This document shows, piece after piece, positions 23,591 through 30,838 of a stretch of DNA of 42,740 nucleotides; the stretch's first letter is position 1; every line of letters starts with the position of its first letter. Below the pieces are notes generated by a model. That model saw nothing but the letters and a program-made list of their open reading frames with translations, did not search any database and was not told the origin of the DNA. Made by a program: the position numbers and the translations under genes. This stretch comes from Gelatiniphilus marinus (GTDB lineage: Bacteria; Bacteroidota; Bacteroidia; Flavobacteriales; Flavobacteriaceae), in NCBI RefSeq assembly GCF_042678305.1, contig NZ_JBHUDT010000009.1; one strand, written 5' to 3'.

Positions 23591-23655
23591 AATCCCTAAC
23601 GCGCTACCTGTTAAGGTCTTGTAGAACAGCTAATTAAAAACTGTCTTTAAAGGTG

Positions 23656-24237
23656 TTATCTAACAAAATATAAAAACAAAAAGAGATACACCCACAGTAT
23701 ATCTATAAAATGCCAAAAAGTTGCAGCGAGCTCAAAACCCAGCATATTGCCTGCTTGGTACTTTTGTTTAAAATGATTATAAATTACAAACAACAAACAA
23801 ATTAGTCCCACGGCAACATGTAAAATATGTACAATGGCAATCAAATAGATGTAAGACATCGTTACATTGCTGGTTGGCCCTGTAAAATTATAGCCTAAAT
23901 CTATAATTTGCTGAAAACCTATAAACTGGAATAAAATAAATGCTATACCTAAAACCAAGGTAGCCAATAGCCACAAAGTAACGGCTTGCAGTTGGTCTTT
24001 TTTTAAGGCTCTTTTGGCCAGAATAAAAGTTAAACTGCTTATTAAAATAACAGCCGTACTTGTTATAAAAGCATTTGGCAAAATAAAATCCTTTAACCAA
24101 TCGGGTCTGGAGCTGCTTACTATAAAAGCACTTGTCCAACCGGCAAACGACATAATAAGTGATACAATACCAAACCAGAGCATCATTTTTTTGGCTCTAT
24201 TTTTTTTCTCCTCTAAAGTTCCTTGAGTTAAATCCAT
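23656..24237 (-). CDS. Cytochrome c oxidase subunit III (short form)
   Basis: This 193-aa protein has five membrane helices and the subunit III end L-A-A-T-F-W-H-F-I-D-I-L-W-V-Y-L-F-L-F-L. The N-terminus is cytosolic and Lys-rich (M-D-L-T-Q-G-T-L-E-E-K-K-N-R-A-K-K). Lacking the first two helices is normal for the short bacterial form. It starts 2 nt after the ctaB stop, so it is coupled to it. Its partner form with a long soluble insertion follows after the repeat at 23455-23590. Confidence 0.93.
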   Translation of the reverse strand: MDLTQGTLEEKKNRAKKMMLWFGIVSLIMSFAGWTSAFIVSSSRPDWLKDFILPNAFITSTAVILISSLTFILAKRALKKDQLQAVTLWLLATLVLGIAFILFQFIGFQQIIDLGYNFTGPTSNVTMSYIYLIAIVHILHVAVGLICLLFVIYNHFKQKYQAGNMLGFELAATFWHFIDILWVYLFLFLYFVR

Positions 24238-24239
24238 GG

Positions 24240-25133
24240 TTATCTAATAAATTTATCGATTACATAAACAATTTGCACTAGCGAAATATAAGATACACTA
24301 ACCAGCATTAATTGTTTTGCCGCTTGAACAGTCATTAATTTAAATAAGCGAATGGCATAATACAGCATCCATAATCCTAAAAGGAAAACAATACTCGCCG
24401 CCACAACAGACAGTTCTAATTTTCCAGTAAATCCAAACACAGGAATTACAGAAACTATCAAGGTCCAAATGGTGTACATTAGGATTTGTACAGCAGTGCC
24501 TTTGTCTTGTTTTCCAGTGGGAAGCATCACAAAACCGCCTTTTTTGTAGTCATCAAATAAAAACCAGCCAATGGCCCAAAAATGGGGGAATTGCCAAAAA
24601 AACTGCAATGCAAATAAAGTGCCAGGTTCTATGCCAAAATTATCTGTAGCAGCAACCCAGCCCAACATAAATGGAATAGCCCCAGGAATGGCGCCAACAA
24701 ATACAGCTAAAGGTGTTTTGGTTTTTAAAGGTGTATAAACACAGGTGTATAAAAATATAGAAATTGCACCAAACATAGCGGTTTGCTTGTTAATGCTATA
24801 TAATATTATAATGCCTAATAAGGTAAATATAGAGGCTATTATAAACGCGGTATTAACTGCCATTCGGCCTGCGGGAATAGGTCTGTTTTTAGTGCGGTTC
24901 ATTAGCACATCTAAATCCTTTTCTATAATTTGATTAAAGGCGTTTGAAGCACCAACCATAAAATAACCTCCAAAGGCTAATAAAATTAAAGTCTTAAAAT
25001 CTACGGTTTCTGCACCCAATAAATACCCAGAAACAGAAGAAAACACCACGCTTAATGCTAATCGCATTTTAGTGATTTCTTTAAAATCCGAAATTAAAGA
25101 ATGTGTTGCTATTGAAGATTTAGAGTTGCCCAA
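24240..25133 (-). CDS. ctaB: Protohaem IX farnesyltransferase (haem O synthase)
   Basis: This UbiA-family membrane enzyme adds a farnesyl group to haem B, giving haem O for the oxidase. The first Asp-rich motif is N-A-F-N-Q-I-I-E-K-D-L-D-V-L-M-N-R-T, and the second region reads D-D-Y-K-K-G-G-F-V-M-L-P. About nine helices are visible. No ATG precedes the conserved D-F-K-E-I-T-K-M-R-L-A, so the start must be non-ATG. The TTG at 25158-25160 lies inside the -7 promoter box, so I choose the in-frame TTG at 25133 (297 aa). It is the first gene of the oxidase operon. Confidence 0.9.
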   Translation of the reverse strand: MGNSKSSIATHSLISDFKEITKMRLALSVVFSSVSGYLLGAETVDFKTLILLAFGGYFMVGASNAFNQIIEKDLDVLMNRTKNRPIPAGRMAVNTAFIIASIFTLLGIIILYSINKQTAMFGAISIFLYTCVYTPLKTKTPLAVFVGAIPGAIPFMLGWVAATDNFGIEPGTLFALQFFWQFPHFWAIGWFLFDDYKKGGFVMLPTGKQDKGTAVQILMYTIWTLIVSVIPVFGFTGKLELSVVAASIVFLLGLWMLYYAIRLFKLMTVQAAKQLMLVSVSYISLVQIVYVIDKFIR

Positions 25134-25157
25134 CTTGGTCGTTTTATAACGCGAGTG

Positions 25158-25188
25158 CAAAGATACCTTATTGCGCTAATTATAGCAA
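25158..25188 (-). promoter_or_regulatory. Bacteroidota-type promoter for the ctaB-cox operon
   Basis: On the minus strand, TATCTTTG (25158-25165) fits the -7 consensus TAnnTTTG exactly, and a TTG (25186-25188) lies 20 nt upstream, the canonical -33 spacing. The predicted transcript starts near 25152, about 20 nt before the chosen TTG start of ctaB. Confidence 0.7.
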
Positions 25189-25302
25189 TGCTTTTTATGT
25201 CTAAAAATTAAAGACGCATAAAGTTATTGGGTAATAGAGGTCTTTGCTACCATGGTAATTTGTATTTTTATGTTGTTACTAATACTTAAAAAAATTAAAA
25301 AA

Positions 25303-26199
25303 ATGAAAACACTTAAAGTCATTTGTTCGTTTTTTGCCTTTTCAATTGTTTTTTTTACTTGTGCCCAAAACAACAATGTTGAAATAAAGACCCATAAACT
25401 TACCGATAATATTTATATGCTGGTTGGACAAGGCGGTAATATTGGCATCTCGGTTGGGGATGATGGTATTGTTATGATAGATAGCCAGTTTGCGCCATTA
25501 ACCCCTAAAATTTTGGATGCTATAAAAAGCATAAGCGACAAGCCCATAAAATTTTTAATCAATACCCATTGGCACCACGATCATGTTGGTGGTAACGAAA
25601 ACATTAAAAACCAGGGTGCTGTTATTGTGGCGCACGATAATGTAAGAAAGCGCAAGAGCGTAGATCAATTTGATAAATACCGCGATGTAAAAAGATCTGC
25701 TTCTCCAACAAAGTTGCCGCTGGTTTCGTTTTCTGAAAACATGACGTTTCATATGAATGGTGAAGACATTATGGTTTTCCATGTAGATAATGCACATACT
25801 GATGGCGATGCCATGATTTATTTTACCAAAAGCAATGTGCTGCACATGGGAGATACTTATTTTCAGGGCAAGTACCCGTTTATTGATATATCTACAGGTG
25901 GTAGCGTAAATGGCTATATCGATGCCGTTAAACAGGCCTTACTACTTGTTGACGACGACACTAAAGTTATTCCGGGCCACCTAAACCTTTCCAATAAAAA
26001 AGAATTATCCGATTATCTAACACTCTTGAAAACAATTAAAACCCGTGTTTTGGAAGAAATTAAAAAAGGAAAAACCCAAAAAGAAGTTACAGAAAACACT
26101 GCCATAACCAAAGAATATACAGCTTTAAATTATGGCGATTGGTTTATTAACGACGAGCAAATTCGACGTACTTTTTACATTAGCTTAACCCAAAAATAG
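25303..26199 (+). CDS. Exported metallo-beta-lactamase fold hydrolase
   Basis: Start at ATG 25303 (298 aa), which begins the signal peptide M-K-T-L-K-V-I-C-S-F-F-A-F; the upstream ATG at 25252 adds 17 mostly hydrophobic residues. Cys20 in F-F-T-C may be lipidated. The zinc site is H89-W-H-H-D-H94 in T-H-W-H-H-D-H-V-G-G, with further ligands in N-A-H-T-D-G-D and I-P-G-H-L. This is the periplasmic group that resembles class B beta-lactamases but includes many general hydrolases. It is divergent from ctaB. No resistance role can be claimed. Confidence 0.88.
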   Translation: MKTLKVICSFFAFSIVFFTCAQNNNVEIKTHKLTDNIYMLVGQGGNIGISVGDDGIVMIDSQFAPLTPKILDAIKSISDKPIKFLINTHWHHDHVGGNENIKNQGAVIVAHDNVRKRKSVDQFDKYRDVKRSASPTKLPLVSFSENMTFHMNGEDIMVFHVDNAHTDGDAMIYFTKSNVLHMGDTYFQGKYPFIDISTGGSVNGYIDAVKQALLLVDDDTKVIPGHLNLSNKKELSDYLTLLKTIKTRVLEEIKKGKTQKEVTENTAITKEYTALNYGDWFINDEQIRRTFYISLTQK

Positions 26200-26272
26200 C
26201 TTTATAGCATTTTGGTTGTTGTGTTTTAGGTGTAATGGTTTACACTTGCAACAATGCCAAACGACTGTTTTT

Positions 26273-27901
26273 TTAGTCTAAAATAACAAACTCGATGCGT
26301 CGGTTAGATTGGTGTTCTTCGTCTGAGCAGGATTTTGTTTTACAGTCAATTAGTGGTTTTGTTTCGCCAAAACCTTTTGATGTTAGCCTGTTTTTGGCAA
26401 TCCCCTTATTAATTAAATAAGCTGCAGCAGATGCGGCTCTTTTGTCTGATAGGCTAAGGTTGTATGCAGTATTGCCCCTAATATCGGTATGTGCATTTAT
26501 GGCTAACTTAATATGGGGTTTGGCCTTAAGTACTTTTAGAATTTTGTTTAAAGCAATTGTAGATTCTTCTTTAATGCTGTATTTGGCAAAATCGAAATAA
26601 ATGTTTTCCAATACTATTCTTAATTCGTCATTAACTTTCGCAATAACAGGTTCGGTTGTATTTAGTTCTAAATCTTTGTTGTATGTTGTGTTATAAGCTC
26701 TATTAGCCAAAAACTCGAAAGTGTAGTCTTTAAAACCATCTTTTTGGGTATTTAATGTGTAACGCTCAAAAGGCGAAATGTTTTTAAAACTAAAGGCTCC
26801 AGAGGCGTCTGTAAGTTGCCTACCAACTTCGGTTTGGTCTTCATCTTTTAAAATAACCAGCGTATTTGGGAGCTTTATTTGGGTTTCTAAATCGATAACT
26901 TTTCCTTTAACGGATTGAATAATCTCATCGTTAACCGCCGTATAAATATCAAAACTGCCTTTGCCGTTTGGCTTGTTAGACGAGAGGTAACCTTTGTTTT
27001 TAGCAGCCAGAAAATAGGCGATTTCGTCGTAGCTTGTATTTATGGTATTTCCTAGGTTTCTTGGTGCTTTAAACGAATCACTAAGAATTCTACTTACAAA
27101 CAAATCATAACCACCAAAGTTTTGATGCCCTTTAGACGAAAAATACAAGTACTTCCCATCAATAGAAACCGACGGGTATTTTTCATCAGAGGTAGTGTTT
27201 ATTGCATGCCCTAAATTTACAGGCGTGCCCAATGTGCCATCGGCATTAACGTTTGCAACATATATGTCGTAGCCTCCAATAGATTCTGGCATGTTCGACG
27301 AGAAATAGAGTCTGTCGCCTTTACGGTTTAAAAAAGGTGTTTCGATAGAAACATTGTTTTTGTTTATTGCTAACAATTCTTCATTTACCCAATTGCCGTG
27401 AGAGCCTTCTTCTAGCGTTGCTTTATATAGTTTGTATTCAAGCGAATTGTGTTTGCTGCTTCTGGTAAAGTAAACGGTTTTTTGGTCTGGAGAAAAGGTT
27501 AGTTGGTCTTCGCTGGCATTGGTGTTTAGTATTCTTGAAAATAATAAAGGCCGGCTTAAAACCCCGTTATCACTAATGTCTAGGCAAAATAAATCTTTAA
27601 AGGCCTCGTTTGTATTAGAGTCTATTTTTGTCAATCCGCCTAACTTTTTAGACGAAACCATAATGAGTTTGTTTCTAAAAAAACCAGTGCCAATTTCAGA
27701 GTATTTGGTGTTTACTCCGGCATCCAATACCTCAAAGCCAAAACCATTGGCGCCAATATCGTTTGAAGGGTTTATTGTGTTTGGAAAAGTTAAAACGGGC
27801 TTACTTGGGCTGCTCAGGTTGCTTGCAATAACGTTTGCCGTATTCTGGCCAAATAAAAAAGCTGAAACAAGACAAACAGCAACGAATAATCTGGTTTTCA
27901 T
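26273..27901 (-). CDS. OmpA/MotB-domain outer-membrane protein with PD40 repeats
   Basis: Start at ATG 27901 (542 aa), which opens the signal peptide M-K-T-R-L-F-V-A-V-C-L-V-S-A-F-L-F-G-Q. The middle contains WD40-like/PD40 blades (L-T-F-S-P-D-Q-K-T-V-Y-F-T, L-Y-F-S-S-N-M-P, Y-P-S-V-S-I-D-G-K-Y-L-Y-F-S-S). A carboxypeptidase-regulatory-like domain and a C-terminal OmpA domain (I-Y-F-D-F-A-K-Y-S-I, then N-A-H-T-D-I-R-G and R-R-I-E-F-V-I) follow. Such proteins bind peptidoglycan and often sit beside PorP/SprF genes in type IX systems; here they are unlinked. Confidence 0.93.
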   Translation of the reverse strand: MKTRLFVAVCLVSAFLFGQNTANVIASNLSSPSKPVLTFPNTINPSNDIGANGFGFEVLDAGVNTKYSEIGTGFFRNKLIMVSSKKLGGLTKIDSNTNEAFKDLFCLDISDNGVLSRPLLFSRILNTNASEDQLTFSPDQKTVYFTRSSKHNSLEYKLYKATLEEGSHGNWVNEELLAINKNNVSIETPFLNRKGDRLYFSSNMPESIGGYDIYVANVNADGTLGTPVNLGHAINTTSDEKYPSVSIDGKYLYFSSKGHQNFGGYDLFVSRILSDSFKAPRNLGNTINTSYDEIAYFLAAKNKGYLSSNKPNGKGSFDIYTAVNDEIIQSVKGKVIDLETQIKLPNTLVILKDEDQTEVGRQLTDASGAFSFKNISPFERYTLNTQKDGFKDYTFEFLANRAYNTTYNKDLELNTTEPVIAKVNDELRIVLENIYFDFAKYSIKEESTIALNKILKVLKAKPHIKLAINAHTDIRGNTAYNLSLSDKRAASAAAYLINKGIAKNRLTSKGFGETKPLIDCKTKSCSDEEHQSNRRIEFVILD

Positions 27902-28036
27902 TTTGGTGAGGGATTTATGGATTAAGTCAGTATTTAAAAATAAGCCTAAAGCCCTTTCAAAAATAAAATTTACTAGACCAATTGTCATTTAATTCGTTGA
28001 TAAATTGTTTTTTACTTTTTTTTAAAAGAATTATAA

Positions 28037-29551
28037 TCAAGAATTTAAACTCAGCAGGTCGTCCATATAATCTCGGGTATTAGAGAGCCTGGGTATTTTG
28101 TGCTGGCCGCCTAATTTGTTGTTTTGCTTAAGCCAATCGTAAAACAAATGAGGTCTTGCCACATGAATTTTAGGTTTGTTAAGTGTTAAATTGTTGTAGC
28201 GCTTAGCTTCGTAATCTGAGTTTGATGCTTTTAATGCATTGTCGAATAGTTCGTTAAAATAGTTGAGGTCTTTTGGCGGTGTTTTAAACTCTATAAGCCA
28301 CTCGTGAGCTCCTTTTTCTTTGTCTTTCATAAAAATTGGAGCTGCTGTATAATCTACAATTTCGGCTTTGGTACGTTTGCATACTTTTTTTAGGGCGTCT
28401 TCTGCATTTTCAATAATAAGTTCTTCGCCAAATACATTAATATGGTGTTTGGTTCTGCCAGAAACTTTTATTCTGTATGGGTTTAGCGAAGTAAACCTAA
28501 CGGTATCGCCAATTTTGTAGCGCCACAAACCGGCATTGGTTGTAATAACAACGGCATAGTTTTGATTGAGTTTTACTTCGCTTAACGGAATGGCTTTTTC
28601 TTTGGAAGAACCGTAAATATCCATAGGGATAAACTCGTAAAAAATGCCATAATCGAGCATCAATAATAATTCTTTTGAATTGTTTTGGTCTTGAATGGCA
28701 AAAAAACCTTCTGAGGCATTATAAATCTCGTAATATTTAAAGTTGTTTTTTGGCAGGATTTTTTTGTATTGGTCCACATAAGGCGTAAAGCTAACCCCGC
28801 CGTGAAAATAGACTTCTAAATTTGGCCAAATATCAAATAAACTCTGTTTTTCTGTGGTTTCTAAAACAGTATTTAAAAGTACAAGCATCCACGAAGGTAC
28901 CCCGGCTAAACTGGTTACGTTTTCGTTTATGGTTTCATTAACAATGGCTTGCATTTTAAATTCCCAATCGCTCATTAACGATACTTTGTTGCTTGGTGTG
29001 CTGCTAAACTCTGCCCAAAAGGGCATGTTGTCAATTAAAATAGCCGATAAATCGCCAAAAACAGTACCGTTTTCTTTGTACAATTCTTTGCTTCCGCCTA
29101 AGCGTAAACTCTTACCGGTAAATAATTGCGAATCTTCGTTATTGTTAAGGTACATGCATAATAGATCTTTCCCTGCAGCGTAATGGCACTCTTCTAAAGA
29201 TTCTGTACTTACCGGGATAAATTTGCTCTTGGCATTGGTTGTGCCGCTGGATTTTGCAAACCATTTTATGGGACTTGGCCAAAAAATATTGTTTTCGCCA
29301 CGGCGCGAACGCTCAATTACATCTTGCCAACCTTCGTAGTTTTTTATGGGAACACGCTCTGCATATGTACTGTAATTGGTAATAGATGCATAATCGTATT
29401 GCTTACCTATTTCTGTGTCTTTCGCCGTTTTTATTAGACTTAAAAGCAGTTCGTTTTGTACTTCGTTGGGGTATTTTAAAAACAATTCGATTTGATGAAA
29501 CCGCTTTTTTAAAAACCAAGATGCTATAGAATTTACTAAAGGAATTGGCAT
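28037..29551 (-). CDS. GH3 auxin-responsive-promoter family protein
   Basis: This 504-aa protein has the adenylate-forming motifs of the GH3 family: K-S-S-G-T-T-N-A-K-S-K-F-I-P near residue 90, Y-Y-E-I-Y-N-A-S-E-G-F-F-A-I-Q near 275, and Y-K-I-G-D-T-V-R-F then V-S-G-R-T-K-H-H-I-N. In plants GH3 enzymes conjugate amino acids to hormones. Bacterial members are acyl-adenylating enzymes with unknown substrates. Length is full. It stands alone, divergent from the DUF2797 gene. Confidence 0.92.
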   Translation of the reverse strand: MPIPLVNSIASWFLKKRFHQIELFLKYPNEVQNELLLSLIKTAKDTEIGKQYDYASITNYSTYAERVPIKNYEGWQDVIERSRRGENNIFWPSPIKWFAKSSGTTNAKSKFIPVSTESLEECHYAAGKDLLCMYLNNNEDSQLFTGKSLRLGGSKELYKENGTVFGDLSAILIDNMPFWAEFSSTPSNKVSLMSDWEFKMQAIVNETINENVTSLAGVPSWMLVLLNTVLETTEKQSLFDIWPNLEVYFHGGVSFTPYVDQYKKILPKNNFKYYEIYNASEGFFAIQDQNNSKELLLMLDYGIFYEFIPMDIYGSSKEKAIPLSEVKLNQNYAVVITTNAGLWRYKIGDTVRFTSLNPYRIKVSGRTKHHINVFGEELIIENAEDALKKVCKRTKAEIVDYTAAPIFMKDKEKGAHEWLIEFKTPPKDLNYFNELFDNALKASNSDYEAKRYNNLTLNKPKIHVARPHLFYDWLKQNNKLGGQHKIPRLSNTRDYMDDLLSLNS

Positions 29552-29715
29552 ATTTATTTTATCTTTAAAATCTTAAAAATAAGACTTTTTTTATGAATTG
29601 TGTATCTAAAATTAACATTTGGTTTTTTTAAATAAATGTTTGAAATTTTGATGCGAATTCCCGAAAGTCATTCTATTTTTATTGCATTTAACAACCATTA
29701 AAAAATATTAAGCAA

Positions 29716-30510
29716 ATGGCCTATCAAGGTGTTTTAACGAAAATGGAAACCGAGTTTTTACAACCTGTTGAATACTATCTCGTGTTTGAAAACGAATTTT
29801 TAAACATGAACCAGTTGTTGCACAAAAGTATTACCATAGAGTTTGTTAAGTATCAATGTTTAAACTGTGGTTTAAATAAACCCATTTATAGGCAAGGGTT
29901 TGATAGGCAATGTTTTTTTGAAGTGCCCCAAGCGGCAGATTGGATTATGCGCCCCGAGTTAAGCACCGCACATTTAAACAAAGAAGACCGCGATTTAACG
30001 TTCGAAAAAAAAGTACAGCTGCAACCGCACATTGTATATTTGGCAAATTCCAGCAATGTAAAAGTAGGCGTTACCAGAAAGCAGCAAATACCAACACGTT
30101 GGATAGACCAAGGCGCGCACGAAGCTATTGAAATTGTAGAAGTGCCCAATAGGTATCTGGCAGGCATAACCGAAGTGGCCCTTAAAGATTATGTGGCCGA
30201 TAAAACCAATTGGCGAAAAATGCTTAAAAACGATGTGGAAGATGAAGATTTAGTGCAATGGCGCGAGCAATTGAAGCAATATATTCCTGATGAGGCTAAA
30301 GACTATTTTATTGAAAATAATACGGAAACCAATATAGAATTTCCTGTTTACAAATATCCTGTAAAGCCCAAAAGCCTCAATATTGTTAAACAACAGCAAT
30401 ACACCGGAAACTTGGTAGGCATAAAAGGTCAGTATTTAATTTTTGAAGACGATACCGTTTTTAATGTTCGTGCCAACGAAGGTTTGGTGGTGCGTATTAC
30501 CGTAAATTAA
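29716..30510 (+). CDS. DUF2797 family protein
   Basis: This 264-aa protein has an N-terminal part with Y-Q-C-L-N-C-G and R-Q-C-F-F-E cysteines that could bind zinc. A central domain with H-I-V-Y-L-A-N-S-S-N-V-K-V-G-V-T-R-K (103-120), R-W-I-D-Q-G-A and E-V-A-L-K-D-Y recalls the GIY-YIG fold. The C-terminal 50 residues form a separate beta domain (G-N-L-V-G-I-K-G-Q-Y-L). The family's function is unknown; nuclease activity is plausible from the fold only. It ends at a shared terminator with rpsU. Confidence 0.85.
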   Translation: MAYQGVLTKMETEFLQPVEYYLVFENEFLNMNQLLHKSITIEFVKYQCLNCGLNKPIYRQGFDRQCFFEVPQAADWIMRPELSTAHLNKEDRDLTFEKKVQLQPHIVYLANSSNVKVGVTRKQQIPTRWIDQGAHEAIEIVEVPNRYLAGITEVALKDYVADKTNWRKMLKNDVEDEDLVQWREQLKQYIPDEAKDYFIENNTETNIEFPVYKYPVKPKSLNIVKQQQYTGNLVGIKGQYLIFEDDTVFNVRANEGLVVRITVN

Positions 30511-30547
30511 AAACCCTATTTACTGTTTACAGAAATAGGGTTTTTGT
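30511..30547. terminator. Bidirectional terminator between DUF2797 gene and rpsU
   Basis: AAACCCTATTT (30511-30521) pairs with AAATAGGGTTT (30533-30543), giving an 11-bp stem. T runs follow on both strands. The stem starts right after the DUF2797 stop codon. Confidence 0.88.
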
Positions 30548-30573
30548 TTATTTTAATAGGGTTAAAAAAAAGA

Positions 30574-30768
30574 CTAAATCTCTTCGTTATCTCTAATAGA
30601 TTGTATGTATTGCGCTTTTTGGATTTCGCGACGTCTTTTAACAGAAGGTTTTGTAAAAAACTGACCGTCTCTTAAATTCTGCATCACTTTAATATTTCTG
30701 TGCTTTCTCTTGTAGCGTTTTAGAGCTCTTTCGATGTTTTCGCCGTCTTTAACAATAATTTTTAACAT
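30574..30768 (-). CDS. rpsU: 30S ribosomal protein bS21
   Basis: This 64-aa basic protein matches bS21: M-L-K-I-I-V-K-D-G-E-N-I-E-R-A-L-K-R-Y-K at the start and F-T-K-P-S-V-K-R-R-R-E-I-Q-K-A in the middle. In Flavobacterium johnsoniae, bS21 helps to hide the anti-Shine-Dalgarno end of 16S rRNA, and its own mRNA is reported to be regulated through a Shine-Dalgarno sequence. Here the 20 nt before the ATG (30768) are A/T-rich with no purine run. It is monocistronic. Confidence 0.97.
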   Translation of the reverse strand: MLKIIVKDGENIERALKRYKRKHRNIKVMQNLRDGQFFTKPSVKRRREIQKAQYIQSIRDNEEI

Positions 30769-30787
30769 AAATATAGTGTATTATTTT

Positions 30788-30836
30788 TTAGCATTCCCCA
30801 AAAAGGGATGCAAAGGTGGGTTATTTTATTGTTAAA
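30788..30836 (-). promoter_or_regulatory. rpsU leader: CACCTTTG box and hairpin
   Basis: On the minus strand a CACCTTTG (30811-30818; one mismatch at each of two positions to TAnnTTTG) is followed at once by a hairpin, GCATCCC pairing with GGGAATGC around a T-rich loop (about 30791-30811). The hairpin would lie near the 5' end of the rpsU mRNA. Both promoter and regulatory role are tentative. Confidence 0.35.
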
Positions 30837-30838
30837 TC

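Noticed and set aside
23363..23655. tRNA or small RNA in the gap between subunit III genes
   Set aside because: The hairpins are simple palindromes shared with other intergenic places, and no cloverleaf or CCA end is present.
25303..26199. True class B beta-lactamase
   Set aside because: The zinc motif fits, but most proteins with this fold and a flavobacterial signal peptide are general hydrolases, and nothing specific for carbapenem hydrolysis can be seen.
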